52,835 nucleotides of DNA from Actinomycetes bacterium. Lineage in GTDB: Bacteria; Actinomycetota; Acidimicrobiia; Acidimicrobiales; Bog-793. Below, one piece after another: positions 33,499 through 41,619 of the stretch (its first letter is position 1; every line of letters begins with the position of its first letter). The notes under the pieces were generated by a model. That model worked only from the letters and a program-made list of their open reading frames with translations. It was not told the DNA's origin and ran no database searches. The stretch lies in assembly GCA_021838945.1 (NCBI GenBank), contig JAKCCH010000011.1, positions 1-52,835 of the forward strand. The letters run 5' to 3'. The translations under genes and the position numbers were made by a program.

Positions 33499-35673
33499 AT
33501 GCTGACGTCTGATCCTCCCGTCCACAAGGCACCGGCTCTTGAGCCCGAGGTCGTGGTGCGGGAGGCGCGGCGGCGCCAGCGGCGGCGCTGGGCCCTTTGC
33601 GCGCTCGCCGTCTGCATGGCGGCCGGTCTCGTCGCAGGAGCCGTCGTCGTCGCCGGCTCGCCACCTCCGGCGGGCCCGCGCGGTCATAGGCCGGGTCAGA
33701 AGCAACCTCGGTCCTCCGTCGCCTCGTCGGTCTCGCATCACCCGTCCGTGCCGTTCGGATCCTCCGCCGCCTGTCCCGCCACACCGACCGGGTCGATGTT
33801 CAACCCGCTGCCTGACGGCACCTTCACGAGCTGCCTGCGGGTCGGCCCACTCTCGGCCGGCCGCTACCACGTCGTCGTCACCGGGGCCCTCACAATCCCA
33901 AGGTTCACCCGCCAGGCGCGCCTCGCTCCGCCCGAGACAAGGGTTCGCCTCACCATCGAACCGACGAGGGGAGGCCCGGGGACCAGGGTCACGGTGGCGG
34001 GAACGGTCCCCACTCGAGCACGGATCGCCACAACATACGGCGTGGTCTGCTGGGATGGCTGTGCAGACGGCCTCCAGTACACGATGGCCAAGCACTGGAC
34101 GTCACCGACGACGTTCGTCGAGCACTTCAGGGTCCCGGCCGCGCCCTGGGTTGTCGCCGCACGTGTCGGGAAGTACCGGATCGCGCCCCTCGTGAGTGGG
34201 AACTACCAGGTCGGCATCGACTGCGTCGTCGTCTCGAAGGCCTGTGGCAGCACGGAAGGATCGGCCATCTTCCACCTCGTGGTGCCCCGCAGCACCCGGC
34301 GGCGTCTCTGCACGTCGCGGACTCCAACCGCGTGCATCTACCTCCAGCTCCGCCGCGACGCAGCCATGCCCGCAGAGGCCGTGCGCGTGCGCGGCTTCGT
34401 CCCGCTCACGTCCAATCTCCTGAGTCTCGAAGTGCTGCCGGGGAGTACGAAGGGCCCAGCGCTTGCCCTTCGTCGAGCGCCCAAGGGCGGCCTCACCCTG
34501 CGCTACGGGCAGGCGAACCTCACAGTCCGCGCCGCACCGACGCTCGCGAGCTTGGGGAAGCTCGAAGTCCTCGGAGAGCAGTCCGACGGCCCGGCGCCGG
34601 TCTCTGCCAATCCCGCTGCGCCGGGTCGGATCGCATGGTGCGGGCAGGGCCTGATCGGCCTTGTCGACTCGAAGGGTGCGGGGCTCGGCAACGTGTCGAC
34701 GGCGGGCGTTCCTGCGGCGATCGCCGACGCGGGCATCGGCTACGGCCTGCTCGGAAGCGGGGGCATCGGCTACGACCTGGCTGCCAAGACAGTGGTGTGC
34801 CACGACGTCGCGATCCCGAGATCAGGCCCTGCGCTGTTCGCAGCCTTCAGTGTGGCGGTCGTGCCGACACGAACGGTCGCCGGGTACGTCGCGCTCGAGA
34901 CGACCGATGGCGGGGGGAGCTGGACGCTCGTGCCTGCGCCTCCGGGTGCTCATGTCACAGGCTTCGGCGGCTTCCATTACCAAGACGATCGCGTCGTCGC
35001 CCTCTACACGCCTGGGTCGACAGGTGCGAGGGGTGGATACACGTCGAAGGTGACCCCACCGATCGTGGAGACCTTTGACACAGCGACGGGGACGTGGGCG
35101 ACCTCCTCATTGGCGTGTCCGCAGGGGCAACCCTGTACGAGGTTCGGCTCGGCAGTACCCGTCAACTGTGCGATGAACGGAGCTCCCGAGTGGGTCCTGA
35201 TCTCGACCGATGGCGGGAAGAGGTGGCGTTTGCCCACATGGCCCGTCGCCGTGGACGGCTGCACCTCCTCGTCGCTCGTCGCAACCGGCCCGTCGAGCGA
35301 GCTCTTCGTAAACGCGGCTGCCTCCTATCCCATGCTCCGCTCGACGGACGGCGGCAAGGACTGGTCGGACGTGGCGCTGCCGACGCCGCCCTTCACAATT
35401 GGCGCAATTGGCGGTTTGGGACCCGACACGATCTTCCTGCCCAACGGTGCGCTCCTCGCCATCAAGGCGGGCGCAGCCGTCGACTGGGCCCTGCTTCGGC
35501 CTCAGAGAGCTCGATGGTGCGCGGTCACCTCGATCTCCCCGACCATCGGCAGGTCGGTCGGTACGTCCGCACCGGCACTGTTTGCGACAGCACTGTGGTG
35601 GGTGAGCAGTGGGGCAAGCAGCGGCCGGCCGGCGTCGCTTCAGCGCATTGGGGTATCGAGCATCCGCTGCTGA
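33499..35673 (+). CDS. Membrane-anchored extracellular protein with BNR/Asp-box repeats
   Basis: 724 residues. A basic stretch (REARRRQRRRW, about 23-33) precedes one membrane span (ALCALAVCMAAGLVAGAVVVA), so the rest is outside the cell. Residues about 85-330 hold two beta-sandwich-like segments with paired Cys (VRLTIEPTRGGPGTRVTVAG and RVRGFVPLTSNLLSLEVLPG). The C-terminal half has Asp-box turns (TTDGGGSW, STDGGKRW, STDGGKDW), the S/T-x-D-x-G-x-x-W marks of BNR or sortilin/YCF48-like propellers. Not necessarily a sialidase: the arginine triad was not identified. Under GntR control. Confidence 0.8.
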   Translation: MLTSDPPVHKAPALEPEVVVREARRRQRRRWALCALAVCMAAGLVAGAVVVAGSPPPAGPRGHRPGQKQPRSSVASSVSHHPSVPFGSSAACPATPTGSMFNPLPDGTFTSCLRVGPLSAGRYHVVVTGALTIPRFTRQARLAPPETRVRLTIEPTRGGPGTRVTVAGTVPTRARIATTYGVVCWDGCADGLQYTMAKHWTSPTTFVEHFRVPAAPWVVAARVGKYRIAPLVSGNYQVGIDCVVVSKACGSTEGSAIFHLVVPRSTRRRLCTSRTPTACIYLQLRRDAAMPAEAVRVRGFVPLTSNLLSLEVLPGSTKGPALALRRAPKGGLTLRYGQANLTVRAAPTLASLGKLEVLGEQSDGPAPVSANPAAPGRIAWCGQGLIGLVDSKGAGLGNVSTAGVPAAIADAGIGYGLLGSGGIGYDLAAKTVVCHDVAIPRSGPALFAAFSVAVVPTRTVAGYVALETTDGGGSWTLVPAPPGAHVTGFGGFHYQDDRVVALYTPGSTGARGGYTSKVTPPIVETFDTATGTWATSSLACPQGQPCTRFGSAVPVNCAMNGAPEWVLISTDGGKRWRLPTWPVAVDGCTSSSLVATGPSSELFVNAAASYPMLRSTDGGKDWSDVALPTPPFTIGAIGGLGPDTIFLPNGALLAIKAGAAVDWALLRPQRARWCAVTSISPTIGRSVGTSAPALFATALWWVSSGASSGRPASLQRIGVSSIRC

Positions 35674-35695
35674 GCGGTCTCGGACTCTAGGTCGA

Positions 35696-36328
35696 CTAGA
35701 CGATCAGATCGGGGCGCCAGGTGCGGTAGAGGGCCGCGATCGTCTGGCGCTCGCCCATGAAGAGCACTGTGAAGCTCCAGAGCGCCCTGCGCTCGCCGTC
35801 TCGCAGCTCTTGTGCGTTGTAGATGAGCATGCCGACACGGGCGGCCGTGCGAACCTGCTCGGCGGGGATCCTCCTCGGTGGCACCGAGGAGACGAGGGAA
35901 TCCGTCCGCTCGATCGCCAGCCGGAGATCGAGCATCGCTTCGGTCTGCTCGAGACGTTCGGGGTGACGCCGGTACTTGCGGGTCCGAGCGAGCGCGTCGA
36001 CCTCTGCTTGGAGCAGCTCGGGCGAGAGCGGAGGGCGCCAGATGCTCCGGATGGTGTAGATGCGCGTCCTCTCCTCGCGGTAGCGACGCGTGTGGTGCAG
36101 CTCGTGGAGCTGCGTCTCCATCTCTTTGTGCCGTTTCTCGTCGCGTGCTTGGACCATGCGCAGCACGTCGTCGGGCACGAAGACGTACGTCCAGAAGTCG
36201 AAGACCTGGTCGGCGTTGATGGGCGGCGGCGGGTACGCGTAGGAGCCGTCGGCGTTGTAGGCCTTGATCTGTGCCCAGTAGTCCTCTTCGGACAGATGGG
36301 CGTCACCCTCGTCGTGCTCGATCGTCAT
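35696..36328 (-). CDS. Hypothetical element protein (210 aa)
   Basis: Starts nine bases after the stop of the preceding gene, with GGAG upstream. The N-terminal part is Tyr/Pro-rich (YWAQIKAYNADGSYAYPPPP), then VFDFWTYVFVPDDV; the middle is strongly charged and helical (KRHKEMETQLHELHHTRRYR), possibly coiled coil, and the C-terminus ends LYRTWRPDLIV. No membrane segment, no motif recognised. Last gene of the leftward helicase operon. Confidence 0.72.
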   Translation of the reverse strand: MTIEHDEGDAHLSEEDYWAQIKAYNADGSYAYPPPPINADQVFDFWTYVFVPDDVLRMVQARDEKRHKEMETQLHELHHTRRYREERTRIYTIRSIWRPPLSPELLQAEVDALARTRKYRRHPERLEQTEAMLDLRLAIERTDSLVSSVPPRRIPAEQVRTAARVGMLIYNAQELRDGERRALWSFTVLFMGERQTIAALYRTWRPDLIV

Positions 36329-36337
36329 GATGAGGTC

Positions 36338-37486
36338 TCACTCCGAAGAGCCCTGCGGCTGCGCTACGGCTGCGAGGGAGACGAACAGCGGCAGCTCTCG
36401 GGTGACGCTGCGGCCGGAAGACCAGCTGCCCTGGTGCCCCCTGCCGCCCCCGGGGGGAGCCGAGCCGGTGAAGGGCTGGGTCGTGACGTAGAACGTCTCT
36501 GTGGTGCTCTGTCCCCGACCCACGGTGGCGTCGAAGAGGGCGTCGTAGCCGTTCCGGCGCCGCTTGCCGGTCGCAGGCGGTGCGAACTTCGCCGTCAGGC
36601 ACTCGGCCTCGGGGTCGAAGCCGAGGGCGACGAGGGTGGCCGGCAGCCCGCTCTCGCCGTCGCGCCAGACGAGGACCGCAGAGCCGGGGCGGATCTTGAA
36701 CGGCGTGGAGACACGGCACTCGACGAGCCCGCCGAGCGGCTTGAACGGGACGGCGGCGACGGTGTCGCCGCTGTCCAGGTAGGCCGTCCGCAGCAGCGGG
36801 TCGGTGTGCTGGACCGCCGCCCAGAGATCGCCGTGGCGGGTGACGGCCTTGTAGGCGTCGATCGCCTTCGAGCGGCCCGCGAAGAGGTGCATCATGGCTT
36901 CTTTGCCGTGATGACGGAGATTCGAGATGGCGTCGGAAATGACCTCCGTCTCGCCGGCGGCCGCCTCTTTCGCCAGGCGCACGAGCAGCTCGGGCGTGGG
37001 GAGTCCCTCGAGGTGGAAGGCCGCACGCCAGGTCGAAAGCGCATTGGCTGGGCCAGGGGGCACGAAGCGCATCGCGAGGGCGTCGGTGAGCACGGCGTAC
37101 TGGCCGTTCATCGGCAGACGGCAGAGGTAGGCGATCGCCCGAGCCTTCGCCCCGCCGGCCGGCGAGCCGCCGAGCACCTTCATCGTCGCCGCGAGCGCCG
37201 TACGGTCGGCGAAGATCACCCCGGGACGCCAGGTGCCGACACGAGCGGCCACGTCGTTCGTGACGGCGTCGTTGATGGTGCCGAGTACCGACAGGTCGGC
37301 CATCGCAAGGCGCTTGCCCGCCAGGTACACGAAGGCCTCGCCAGAGCCGTCGAAGGAACAGGTGGGCGCCTTCATGCGAAGGAGCGGGGAGCCCCCTTCT
37401 GCGACCTGGCCCGGAGAGCGGGAGACGAGGTCGCTCTCACAGGGGCGGGTGCCGCCCTCGACGTCGAAGGGTGGGATCCGGTGCAT
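36338..37486 (-). CDS. Hypothetical element protein (382 aa)
   Basis: The ATG at 37486 is chosen because CCCTCA lies exactly eight bases upstream, as at four other genes; an alternative TTG at 37525 has a good AAGGAGG and would add 13 residues. Internal landmarks are FVYLAGKRLAMADLSVLGTI, a Ser/Gly-rich loop with GGAKARAIAYLCRL, HHGKEAMMHLFAGRSKAIDA and a C-terminal RELPLFVSL. Mixed alpha/beta, cytoplasmic by composition. I do not recognise the family. The IS200/IS605 element sits about 75 bases upstream, between this gene and the 227-aa gene. Confidence 0.72.
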   Translation of the reverse strand: MHRIPPFDVEGGTRPCESDLVSRSPGQVAEGGSPLLRMKAPTCSFDGSGEAFVYLAGKRLAMADLSVLGTINDAVTNDVAARVGTWRPGVIFADRTALAATMKVLGGSPAGGAKARAIAYLCRLPMNGQYAVLTDALAMRFVPPGPANALSTWRAAFHLEGLPTPELLVRLAKEAAAGETEVISDAISNLRHHGKEAMMHLFAGRSKAIDAYKAVTRHGDLWAAVQHTDPLLRTAYLDSGDTVAAVPFKPLGGLVECRVSTPFKIRPGSAVLVWRDGESGLPATLVALGFDPEAECLTAKFAPPATGKRRRNGYDALFDATVGRGQSTTETFYVTTQPFTGSAPPGGGRGHQGSWSSGRSVTRELPLFVSLAAVAQPQGSSE

Positions 37487-37494
37487 GACAACAC

Positions 37495-37522
37495 TGAGGG
37501 CGGCGGCGGGCGGAGTCCCGCG
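37495..37522 (-). promoter_or_regulatory. CCCTCA-N8-ATG element
   Basis: On the minus strand CGCCGCCGCCCTCA ends eight bases before the ATG at 37486; TGAGGG on the plus strand is 37495-37500. Confidence 0.5.
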
Positions 37523-37621
37523 CAATGCGGCCGCCTCCTTGTCCGGCTACCGAAGGACAGGTGAGAGTGCACCGCCCTTCAGGGCGGTGATGAATCGCCG
37601 CAACGCCTGGCTGCGACGACC

Positions 37622-38038
37622 TCAGGCGGGCCTTTTCTGGCTCTCGATGTAGCTGCGCAACACCTCGAGCGGAGCACCTCCCACGCTGCCGGCGAAGTAC
37701 GAACCCGCCCATAGGCGCTTGGCTCGCCAGTAGTGACGCTCGAGCTCGGGGAACTCCTGGCGGAGCCGACGCGAGGAGACCCCCTTCAAGCTGTTCACGA
37801 GCCGCGAGACGGCCACCGTCGGGGGGAGGCTCACGAGCAGATGGACGTGCTCGGCCTCGCCGTTGAACTCCGCGAGGTGAGCGCCGAAGTCTGCGCAGAC
37901 ATCGCCCATGATCTCCTCCATGCGGCGGTGATGCCGGGCGGAAAAGACCTTGTGGCGGTACTTGGTCACGAACACCAAGTGAGCATGCAGTAGAAAAACG
38001 CAGTGTCGCCCTTGCCGAATAGCCGATGATTGATACAC
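37622..38038 (-). CDS. tnpA: IS200-type HUH transposase TnpA
   Basis: 138 residues if the GTG at 38038 is used (a TTG one codon earlier is possible), within the usual 130-155. RQGRHCVFLLHAHLVFVTKYRHKVF is the N-terminal Y1_Tnp strand-helix, in pieces; EAEHVHLLVSLPP has the HUH motif (H-V-H), and LRSYIESQ carries the catalytic Tyr with the following Gln. A -10 box (TATACT, in the palindrome AGTATACT at 38045) lies six bases upstream, so the message is likely leaderless. It cuts and joins single-stranded ends during transposition. Confidence 0.92.
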   Translation of the reverse strand: MYQSSAIRQGRHCVFLLHAHLVFVTKYRHKVFSARHHRRMEEIMGDVCADFGAHLAEFNGEAEHVHLLVSLPPTVAVSRLVNSLKGVSSRRLRQEFPELERHYWRAKRLWAGSYFAGSVGGAPLEVLRSYIESQKRPA

Positions 38039-38044
38039 CAACCA

Positions 38045-38052
38045 AGTATACT
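38045..38052. promoter_or_regulatory. Palindromic AGTATACT, divergent leaderless promoter of tnpA and tnpB
   Basis: On the plus strand TATACT ends exactly eight bases before the tnpB ATG; on the minus strand it ends six bases before the tnpA GTG. Confidence 0.65.
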
Positions 38053-38060
38053 GTGATGCG

Positions 38061-39407
38061 ATGGCGAAGAGGCGTGCTGCTAGCAAGGGGGCGAAGGCGA
38101 ACGCTGGACGTACCTACCGCCTGCACCCTTCGGACGAGGTTGCCGAGCGGCTCCGCCAGTGGGGTCACGCCCGCAGGGGCATCTGGAACACCCTCCTTGC
38201 CGACCGCCGCCTTGCCGAGTCCTTGCACCTGAAGGCAGATCCGTCCTCCGTGCTCGTCGACGAGATGCGAGCCCAGCACGACTGGGTGGAGGACCTCCCA
38301 CGCCAGGCGGCCAACGAGGTCGTAAGAGCGCTCGATGCCGCCTATGCCAGCTGGCTCGATCCCGAGCACCCTGCGCAGCGCCCGACCCTCGAGAAGCGGG
38401 GCTCTGTTCTTCGCTTCTCGCTCCCTGGCCAGGCGAGCGATGTCCGCCACCTCGGGCGCAAGTGGTCCGAGGTGTGGCTGCCGAAGATCGGCTGGGTCCG
38501 GTTCCGCCGCCACCGCCCCCTCGACGGCGAGGTGCGGAATCTGACCGTACGCTTCTCGCCAGGGCGCGGCTGGTCCGTCAGCTTCGGGGTCGCGTGCAAG
38601 GACAAACGTGCACCGAAGAACGGGCTCGCTCCAGTCGGTGTCGACTTCGGAGTCGCCTGCTCTGCGTACTGCTCGGACGAATCCGAGCCCCGGCTGATGC
38701 CTCCGACGCTCACCGAGGGAGAGAAGCGGAGACTTCTCGGCTTGGAGCGGCGAAAGGCTCGCCAGATCACCTACGCGAAGCGCCACAACGACGGCCGGTA
38801 CTCCAATCGCCTGCGCCACACCATCAATGAGATCGCCGCGCTCAAGGCCCGTGAGGCCTGTAGGCGCAACGACTTCACCCACAAGCTCACGACCGACCTC
38901 GCCAAGAGCCACGGCATCGTCGGCATCGAGGACCTCTTGGTGAAGAACATGACCGCCTCCGCCAAGGGGACGGCCGAGGAGCCTGGCACCAACGTCGCCC
39001 AGAAAGCTGGCCTCAACCGGGGCATCTTGGACAACGCCCCCGGTGAGCGACGTCGCCAGCTCGAGTACAAGTGCCCGAAGCTCGGATCGACGCTGGTTCC
39101 AGTTCCACCACGCGGTACGTCCTACACCTGCCCAAACCCTGCTTGCGAGAAGGCCGACCCGGCCAATCGCGCCGGGTGTGGGCGCGTGTTCGCCTGCGTG
39201 TGGTGTGGCTATCAGGGGCACGCCGACAAGGTGGCGTCGGTGAACATCGAGCGCAGAGCAGCGAAGCTGTATGCAGCAGATGCCGCTGGACCGGCGGTGA
39301 ACAGCAAGGGCAGGCGCAAGCCAAGTCGCCGCAAGGCAGGCGGATCCGTGAAGCGAGTAGCCCCAGCTCTTACCCGGGCTGGTCGAGACGAAAGCAGAGC
39401 TGCGTGA
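38061..39407 (+). CDS. tnpB: TnpB, RNA-guided nuclease of IS605 family
   Basis: 448 residues. The N-terminal basic part (MAKRRAASKGAKANAGRTYR) and WED/REC-like region precede the split RuvC domain: catalytic Asp in PVGVDFGVACSAY (about 200), Glu in HGIVGIEDLLVKNM (about 297), Asp in GHADKVASVNIERRAAK (about 392). The zinc ribbon between the last two has TCPNPACEK...CGRVFACVWCGYQG with its four Cys. All catalytic residues are present, so it is probably active; TnpB proteins of this kind use an omega-RNA from the element's right end. The tail after about 410 is basic. Confidence 0.93.
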   Translation: MAKRRAASKGAKANAGRTYRLHPSDEVAERLRQWGHARRGIWNTLLADRRLAESLHLKADPSSVLVDEMRAQHDWVEDLPRQAANEVVRALDAAYASWLDPEHPAQRPTLEKRGSVLRFSLPGQASDVRHLGRKWSEVWLPKIGWVRFRRHRPLDGEVRNLTVRFSPGRGWSVSFGVACKDKRAPKNGLAPVGVDFGVACSAYCSDESEPRLMPPTLTEGEKRRLLGLERRKARQITYAKRHNDGRYSNRLRHTINEIAALKAREACRRNDFTHKLTTDLAKSHGIVGIEDLLVKNMTASAKGTAEEPGTNVAQKAGLNRGILDNAPGERRRQLEYKCPKLGSTLVPVPPRGTSYTCPNPACEKADPANRAGCGRVFACVWCGYQGHADKVASVNIERRAAKLYAADAAGPAVNSKGRRKPSRRKAGGSVKRVAPALTRAGRDESRAA

Positions 39408-39473
39408 ACAGCGCAGCCGAACCTCGCCAGGGCAGGGCCGAGAAGCCCCGCCCTTCAGGGCGGGGAGGAGTCA
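39408..39473 (+). ncRNA. Likely 3' part of the TnpB omega-RNA scaffold at the right end
   Basis: In IS605-type elements the guide RNA overlaps the 3' end of tnpB and the right end; here the hairpin 39446-39465 followed by GGAGGAGTCAC would be the scaffold end, and the flanking bases from about 39474 (GCCGACTCGGG) would be the guide. Position inferred from the family, no separate signal seen. Confidence 0.5.
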
Positions 39474-40154
39474 CGCCGACTCGGGCAGCCCGGAGACCTC
39501 CGGGATCTCGTCCGAGGCGTCGAAGTTCGGGACGATCACGAGGCCGTGATTGCCCGAGCGGCTCGTCATCCGGGCCAGCTCGAGCAGGTGCAAGACGATG
39601 CGCCGGCTGCCGGCGAGCCCGGCGGGGTCGAGATCGCCGGCGCACACCAGGCGGAACGGGGCATCCCCGTCCAGCTGCACGCCGAGCAGCGCCTCGCCGA
39701 GACGGCGGAGCTCGTGGTCGAAGATCCGAAGCCCCTGCCAGGAGAGGGGCACACAGCCGTCGGCTCGTGCCCGGCAGGCCGCGGGGAAGACCATCGCGGC
39801 CAGCAGCCCGGCCGCTGTGCGGGAGAGGACGCCTGCACCCACCGCAGGGTCGAGGCAGGCTTCGAGCTCGGCCTGCCGGTCGAACAGCACCCCGGTGATC
39901 AGCTCGTGAAGGTCGATCACCGCCGGCGGGCGACCCGAGCGCTCTACCTCGTCGGCGAGCAGGCAGATGAGCCAGGCCCGCAGGTCGGGATCGTGGCCAG
40001 AAGGGCTGCCCTCGGCGACGACGATGTCGGCCAGGCGATCGACGACGAGCTCCATGTGGCTCGTGAGTCGGTGAAGCTCGGCGAGGAACGTCCCGACGTC
40101 TGCGAGGACGAGCACGTCGACGAGCCAGCGCTGCGAGTGGCGGTCAGGCGACAT
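39471..40154 (-). CDS. Hypothetical element protein, 3' end probably altered by the IS
   Basis: 227 residues from the ATG at 40154, which overlaps the end of the helicase gene by 11 bases. Helical in the N-terminal part (WLVDVLVLADVGTFLAELHR); HELITGVLFDRQAELEACLD and the C-terminal half (CAGDLDPAGLAGSRRIVLHL; VIVPNFDASDEIPEV) look alpha/beta. Family not recognised. Its TGA (39471-39473) is formed by the last bases of the IS right end, so the original C-terminus must have been a little different; joining the flanks by eye gives stops within a few codons. Confidence 0.68.
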   Translation of the reverse strand: MSPDRHSQRWLVDVLVLADVGTFLAELHRLTSHMELVVDRLADIVVAEGSPSGHDPDLRAWLICLLADEVERSGRPPAVIDLHELITGVLFDRQAELEACLDPAVGAGVLSRTAAGLLAAMVFPAACRARADGCVPLSWQGLRIFDHELRRLGEALLGVQLDGDAPFRLVCAGDLDPAGLAGSRRIVLHLLELARMTSRSGNHGLVIVPNFDASDEIPEVSGLPESA

Positions 40155-41502
40155 GGCTGGTGGTGAGCCGGTCGTGGCCGTCGGTGCAGGTGGCCTCGTG
40201 CCCGACGAGCGCCTCACGCACCGCCCGCCCCCGCACAGCGGTGATCGAGCGCCCGGCGAGGGCCTTGCGCCAGGCGGCGTCGTGGAACCAGGAGAGATGC
40301 GTCGTGTGCCGGGAGACCATGACGCACAGCCGCCCGTTCGACAGCGCGTGATCGTTTGTCCTGCTCGCGCCGACGAGAGGGTCGAGGGCGACGATGATCG
40401 GGTACTCGGCGCCCTGGATACGGTCCGCCGTGCTCACGATCACCTCGGGGAGCCCTCGCTCGACGAGGAGGCCTTTCACGATGGAGACCTGGGAGTTGCG
40501 GGCCAGCACGACGGCGATGTCCGACTCGGAAACGTGCCGGGTGGCCTCTTTATTCTCGCTGCCGGCAGGGTCGGGCCAGTACAGCCGCGTGTGCACCAGC
40601 TCACAGGCACGATCGACGATCGCCCGGAGCACCGAGAGGTCGTCGGGCGAAGCGGCCGGCGGCATCTCGATGGCCTCGATCTCGCCGTAGGGGCGCCCCC
40701 GGTTGGCCTCCCCGGCCCCGACGAGGCGTCGCGGCACGCCAGCCGAGGTGAACGGGAAGTTGTAGAGCGGAGCGATGGCCGCAGCGCTGGCCGGGCCGAG
40801 CCGGAAGGTCTTGTCGAGCGAGAAGCATCTGGCGTCCTTCAAGCCGGTGAGGACCTCGGGCGCGGGGCGGTGCGGGGCGTCGGCCATGTGCTGGAAGATC
40901 GAGGTGTCGATCGTGATGACCGGGCCGATCTGGCCTGGATCGCCGACGCAGACGATCTGGGGTGCACGCGAAGCCCCGAGCGCGATGTCGGCGTAGGTGG
41001 CCTGGTACGCCTCGTCGACGACGACCACGTCGAAGTCGGACGGCGGGCGGATCGCGCAGGACGCCACCGTCTTCACGGTGACACGGGCGGGCTCGACCTT
41101 GGCGCTCCGGGCGCCGCTGTAAAGGCCGGCTGGGAGCGAGCCCGGCTCGACGTTTCTGATCGCGATCTCGACGTGCCTGGGTGCGATCTGCTCGACGAGG
41201 CGGTGGGCGAGGGCGACGCCCTGGTTGCGGGTGACGACCTGGACGAGGACACGAAGCCCGGCGTGCTCGCTGAGCTGGGCCACGAGGCTCACCACGCCCT
41301 GGGTCTTGCCCGACCCGGGCGGGGCGTTGACGATGGTCACGGACGCGCCGGACCAGACGGCAGCGAGCGCCTTTGCGACCGGGGAGCCGGGCACGAGCGG
41401 GGTGGCCGAGGGCTCGGGTGGCCCAGAGCTCGATGCTGCGCCGGCGGGCTCGGGCTCCTGGCGGGTGGACCTCGGGCGGATGGCTGCGACGTCGATCGGC
41501 AT
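40144..41502 (-). CDS. Superfamily 1 DNA/RNA helicase-type ATPase
   Basis: 452 residues from the ATG at 41502, which carries the CCCTCA-N8 element; a longer frame to 41571 would be in the leader. Walker A is VTIVNAPPGSGKTQGVVSL (about 55-73); motif Ia is VQVVTRNQGVA; DEAY in FDVVVVDEAYQATYADIAL (motif II); IVCVGDPGQIGPV is motif III; SLDKTFRLGP motif IV-like; VSTADRIQGAEYPIIVALDP motif V and NGRLCVMVSRHTTHL motif VI. The set is that of UvrD/AAA_11-AAA_12 SF1 proteins. No nuclease or other added domain is seen. First gene of the leftward operon. Confidence 0.88.
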   Translation of the reverse strand: MPIDVAAIRPRSTRQEPEPAGAASSSGPPEPSATPLVPGSPVAKALAAVWSGASVTIVNAPPGSGKTQGVVSLVAQLSEHAGLRVLVQVVTRNQGVALAHRLVEQIAPRHVEIAIRNVEPGSLPAGLYSGARSAKVEPARVTVKTVASCAIRPPSDFDVVVVDEAYQATYADIALGASRAPQIVCVGDPGQIGPVITIDTSIFQHMADAPHRPAPEVLTGLKDARCFSLDKTFRLGPASAAAIAPLYNFPFTSAGVPRRLVGAGEANRGRPYGEIEAIEMPPAASPDDLSVLRAIVDRACELVHTRLYWPDPAGSENKEATRHVSESDIAVVLARNSQVSIVKGLLVERGLPEVIVSTADRIQGAEYPIIVALDPLVGASRTNDHALSNGRLCVMVSRHTTHLSWFHDAAWRKALAGRSITAVRGRAVREALVGHEATCTDGHDRLTTSHVA

Positions 41503-41510
41503 GGTGACTA

Positions 41511-41538
41511 TGAGGGCGGCGGCGCAGGTCGCTCCGAC
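41511..41538 (-). promoter_or_regulatory. CCCTCA-N8-ATG element of the helicase gene
   Basis: GCGCCGCCGCCCTCA, with GCGACC a little further upstream, ends eight bases before the ATG at 41502. Confidence 0.55.
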
Positions 41539-41583
41539 ACCTGGGCTCGACGATACAAGTAGACAAGGCATATCCGCTTTATG

Positions 41584-41612
41584 TTGCGTATCTGATATCT
41601 TGGTGCTACGCT
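41584..41612 (+). promoter_or_regulatory. Promoter TTGCGT-N17-TACGCT of the AbiE-like pair
   Basis: TTGCGT (41584-41589) and TACGCT (41607-41612) are 17 bases apart; the ATG follows seven bases later without a ribosome site. GATATC palindrome in the spacer may be part of an operator for the HTH protein. Confidence 0.7.
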
Positions 41613-41619
41613 CACACCC

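Larger units (their letters stand above)
37562..39473 (+). mobile_element. IS200/IS605-family insertion sequence (tnpA and tnpB divergent)
   Basis: Both ends carry subterminal hairpins with the same core: ACCGCCC-TTCA-GGGCGGT (37571-37588) at the left and CCCCGCCC-TTCA-GGGCGGGG (39446-39465) at the right, the latter followed by AGGAGTCAC. Inside lie an HUH transposase and a TnpB, both apparently intact. The exact ends cannot be fixed without an empty site; I place them near 37562 and 39473. No terminal inverted repeats, as expected for the family. A decayed relative of the tnpB is at 24840. Confidence 0.85.

Noticed and set aside
31303-34095. 930-codon frame on the minus strand across SQR, repeat, GntR and BNR genes
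   Set aside because: Crosses several well-supported genes and a hairpin, and has no recognisable domain; a composition shadow.
37523-37525. TTG start with AAGGAGG for the 382-aa gene
   Set aside because: A reasonable start, but the ATG at 37486 has the exact CCCTCA-N8 spacing found at four other genes; TTG left as alternative.
35609-37564. 651-codon plus-strand frame opposite two hypothetical genes
   Set aside because: The minus-strand genes have ribosome sites or the CCCTCA element and balanced composition; the plus frame does not.
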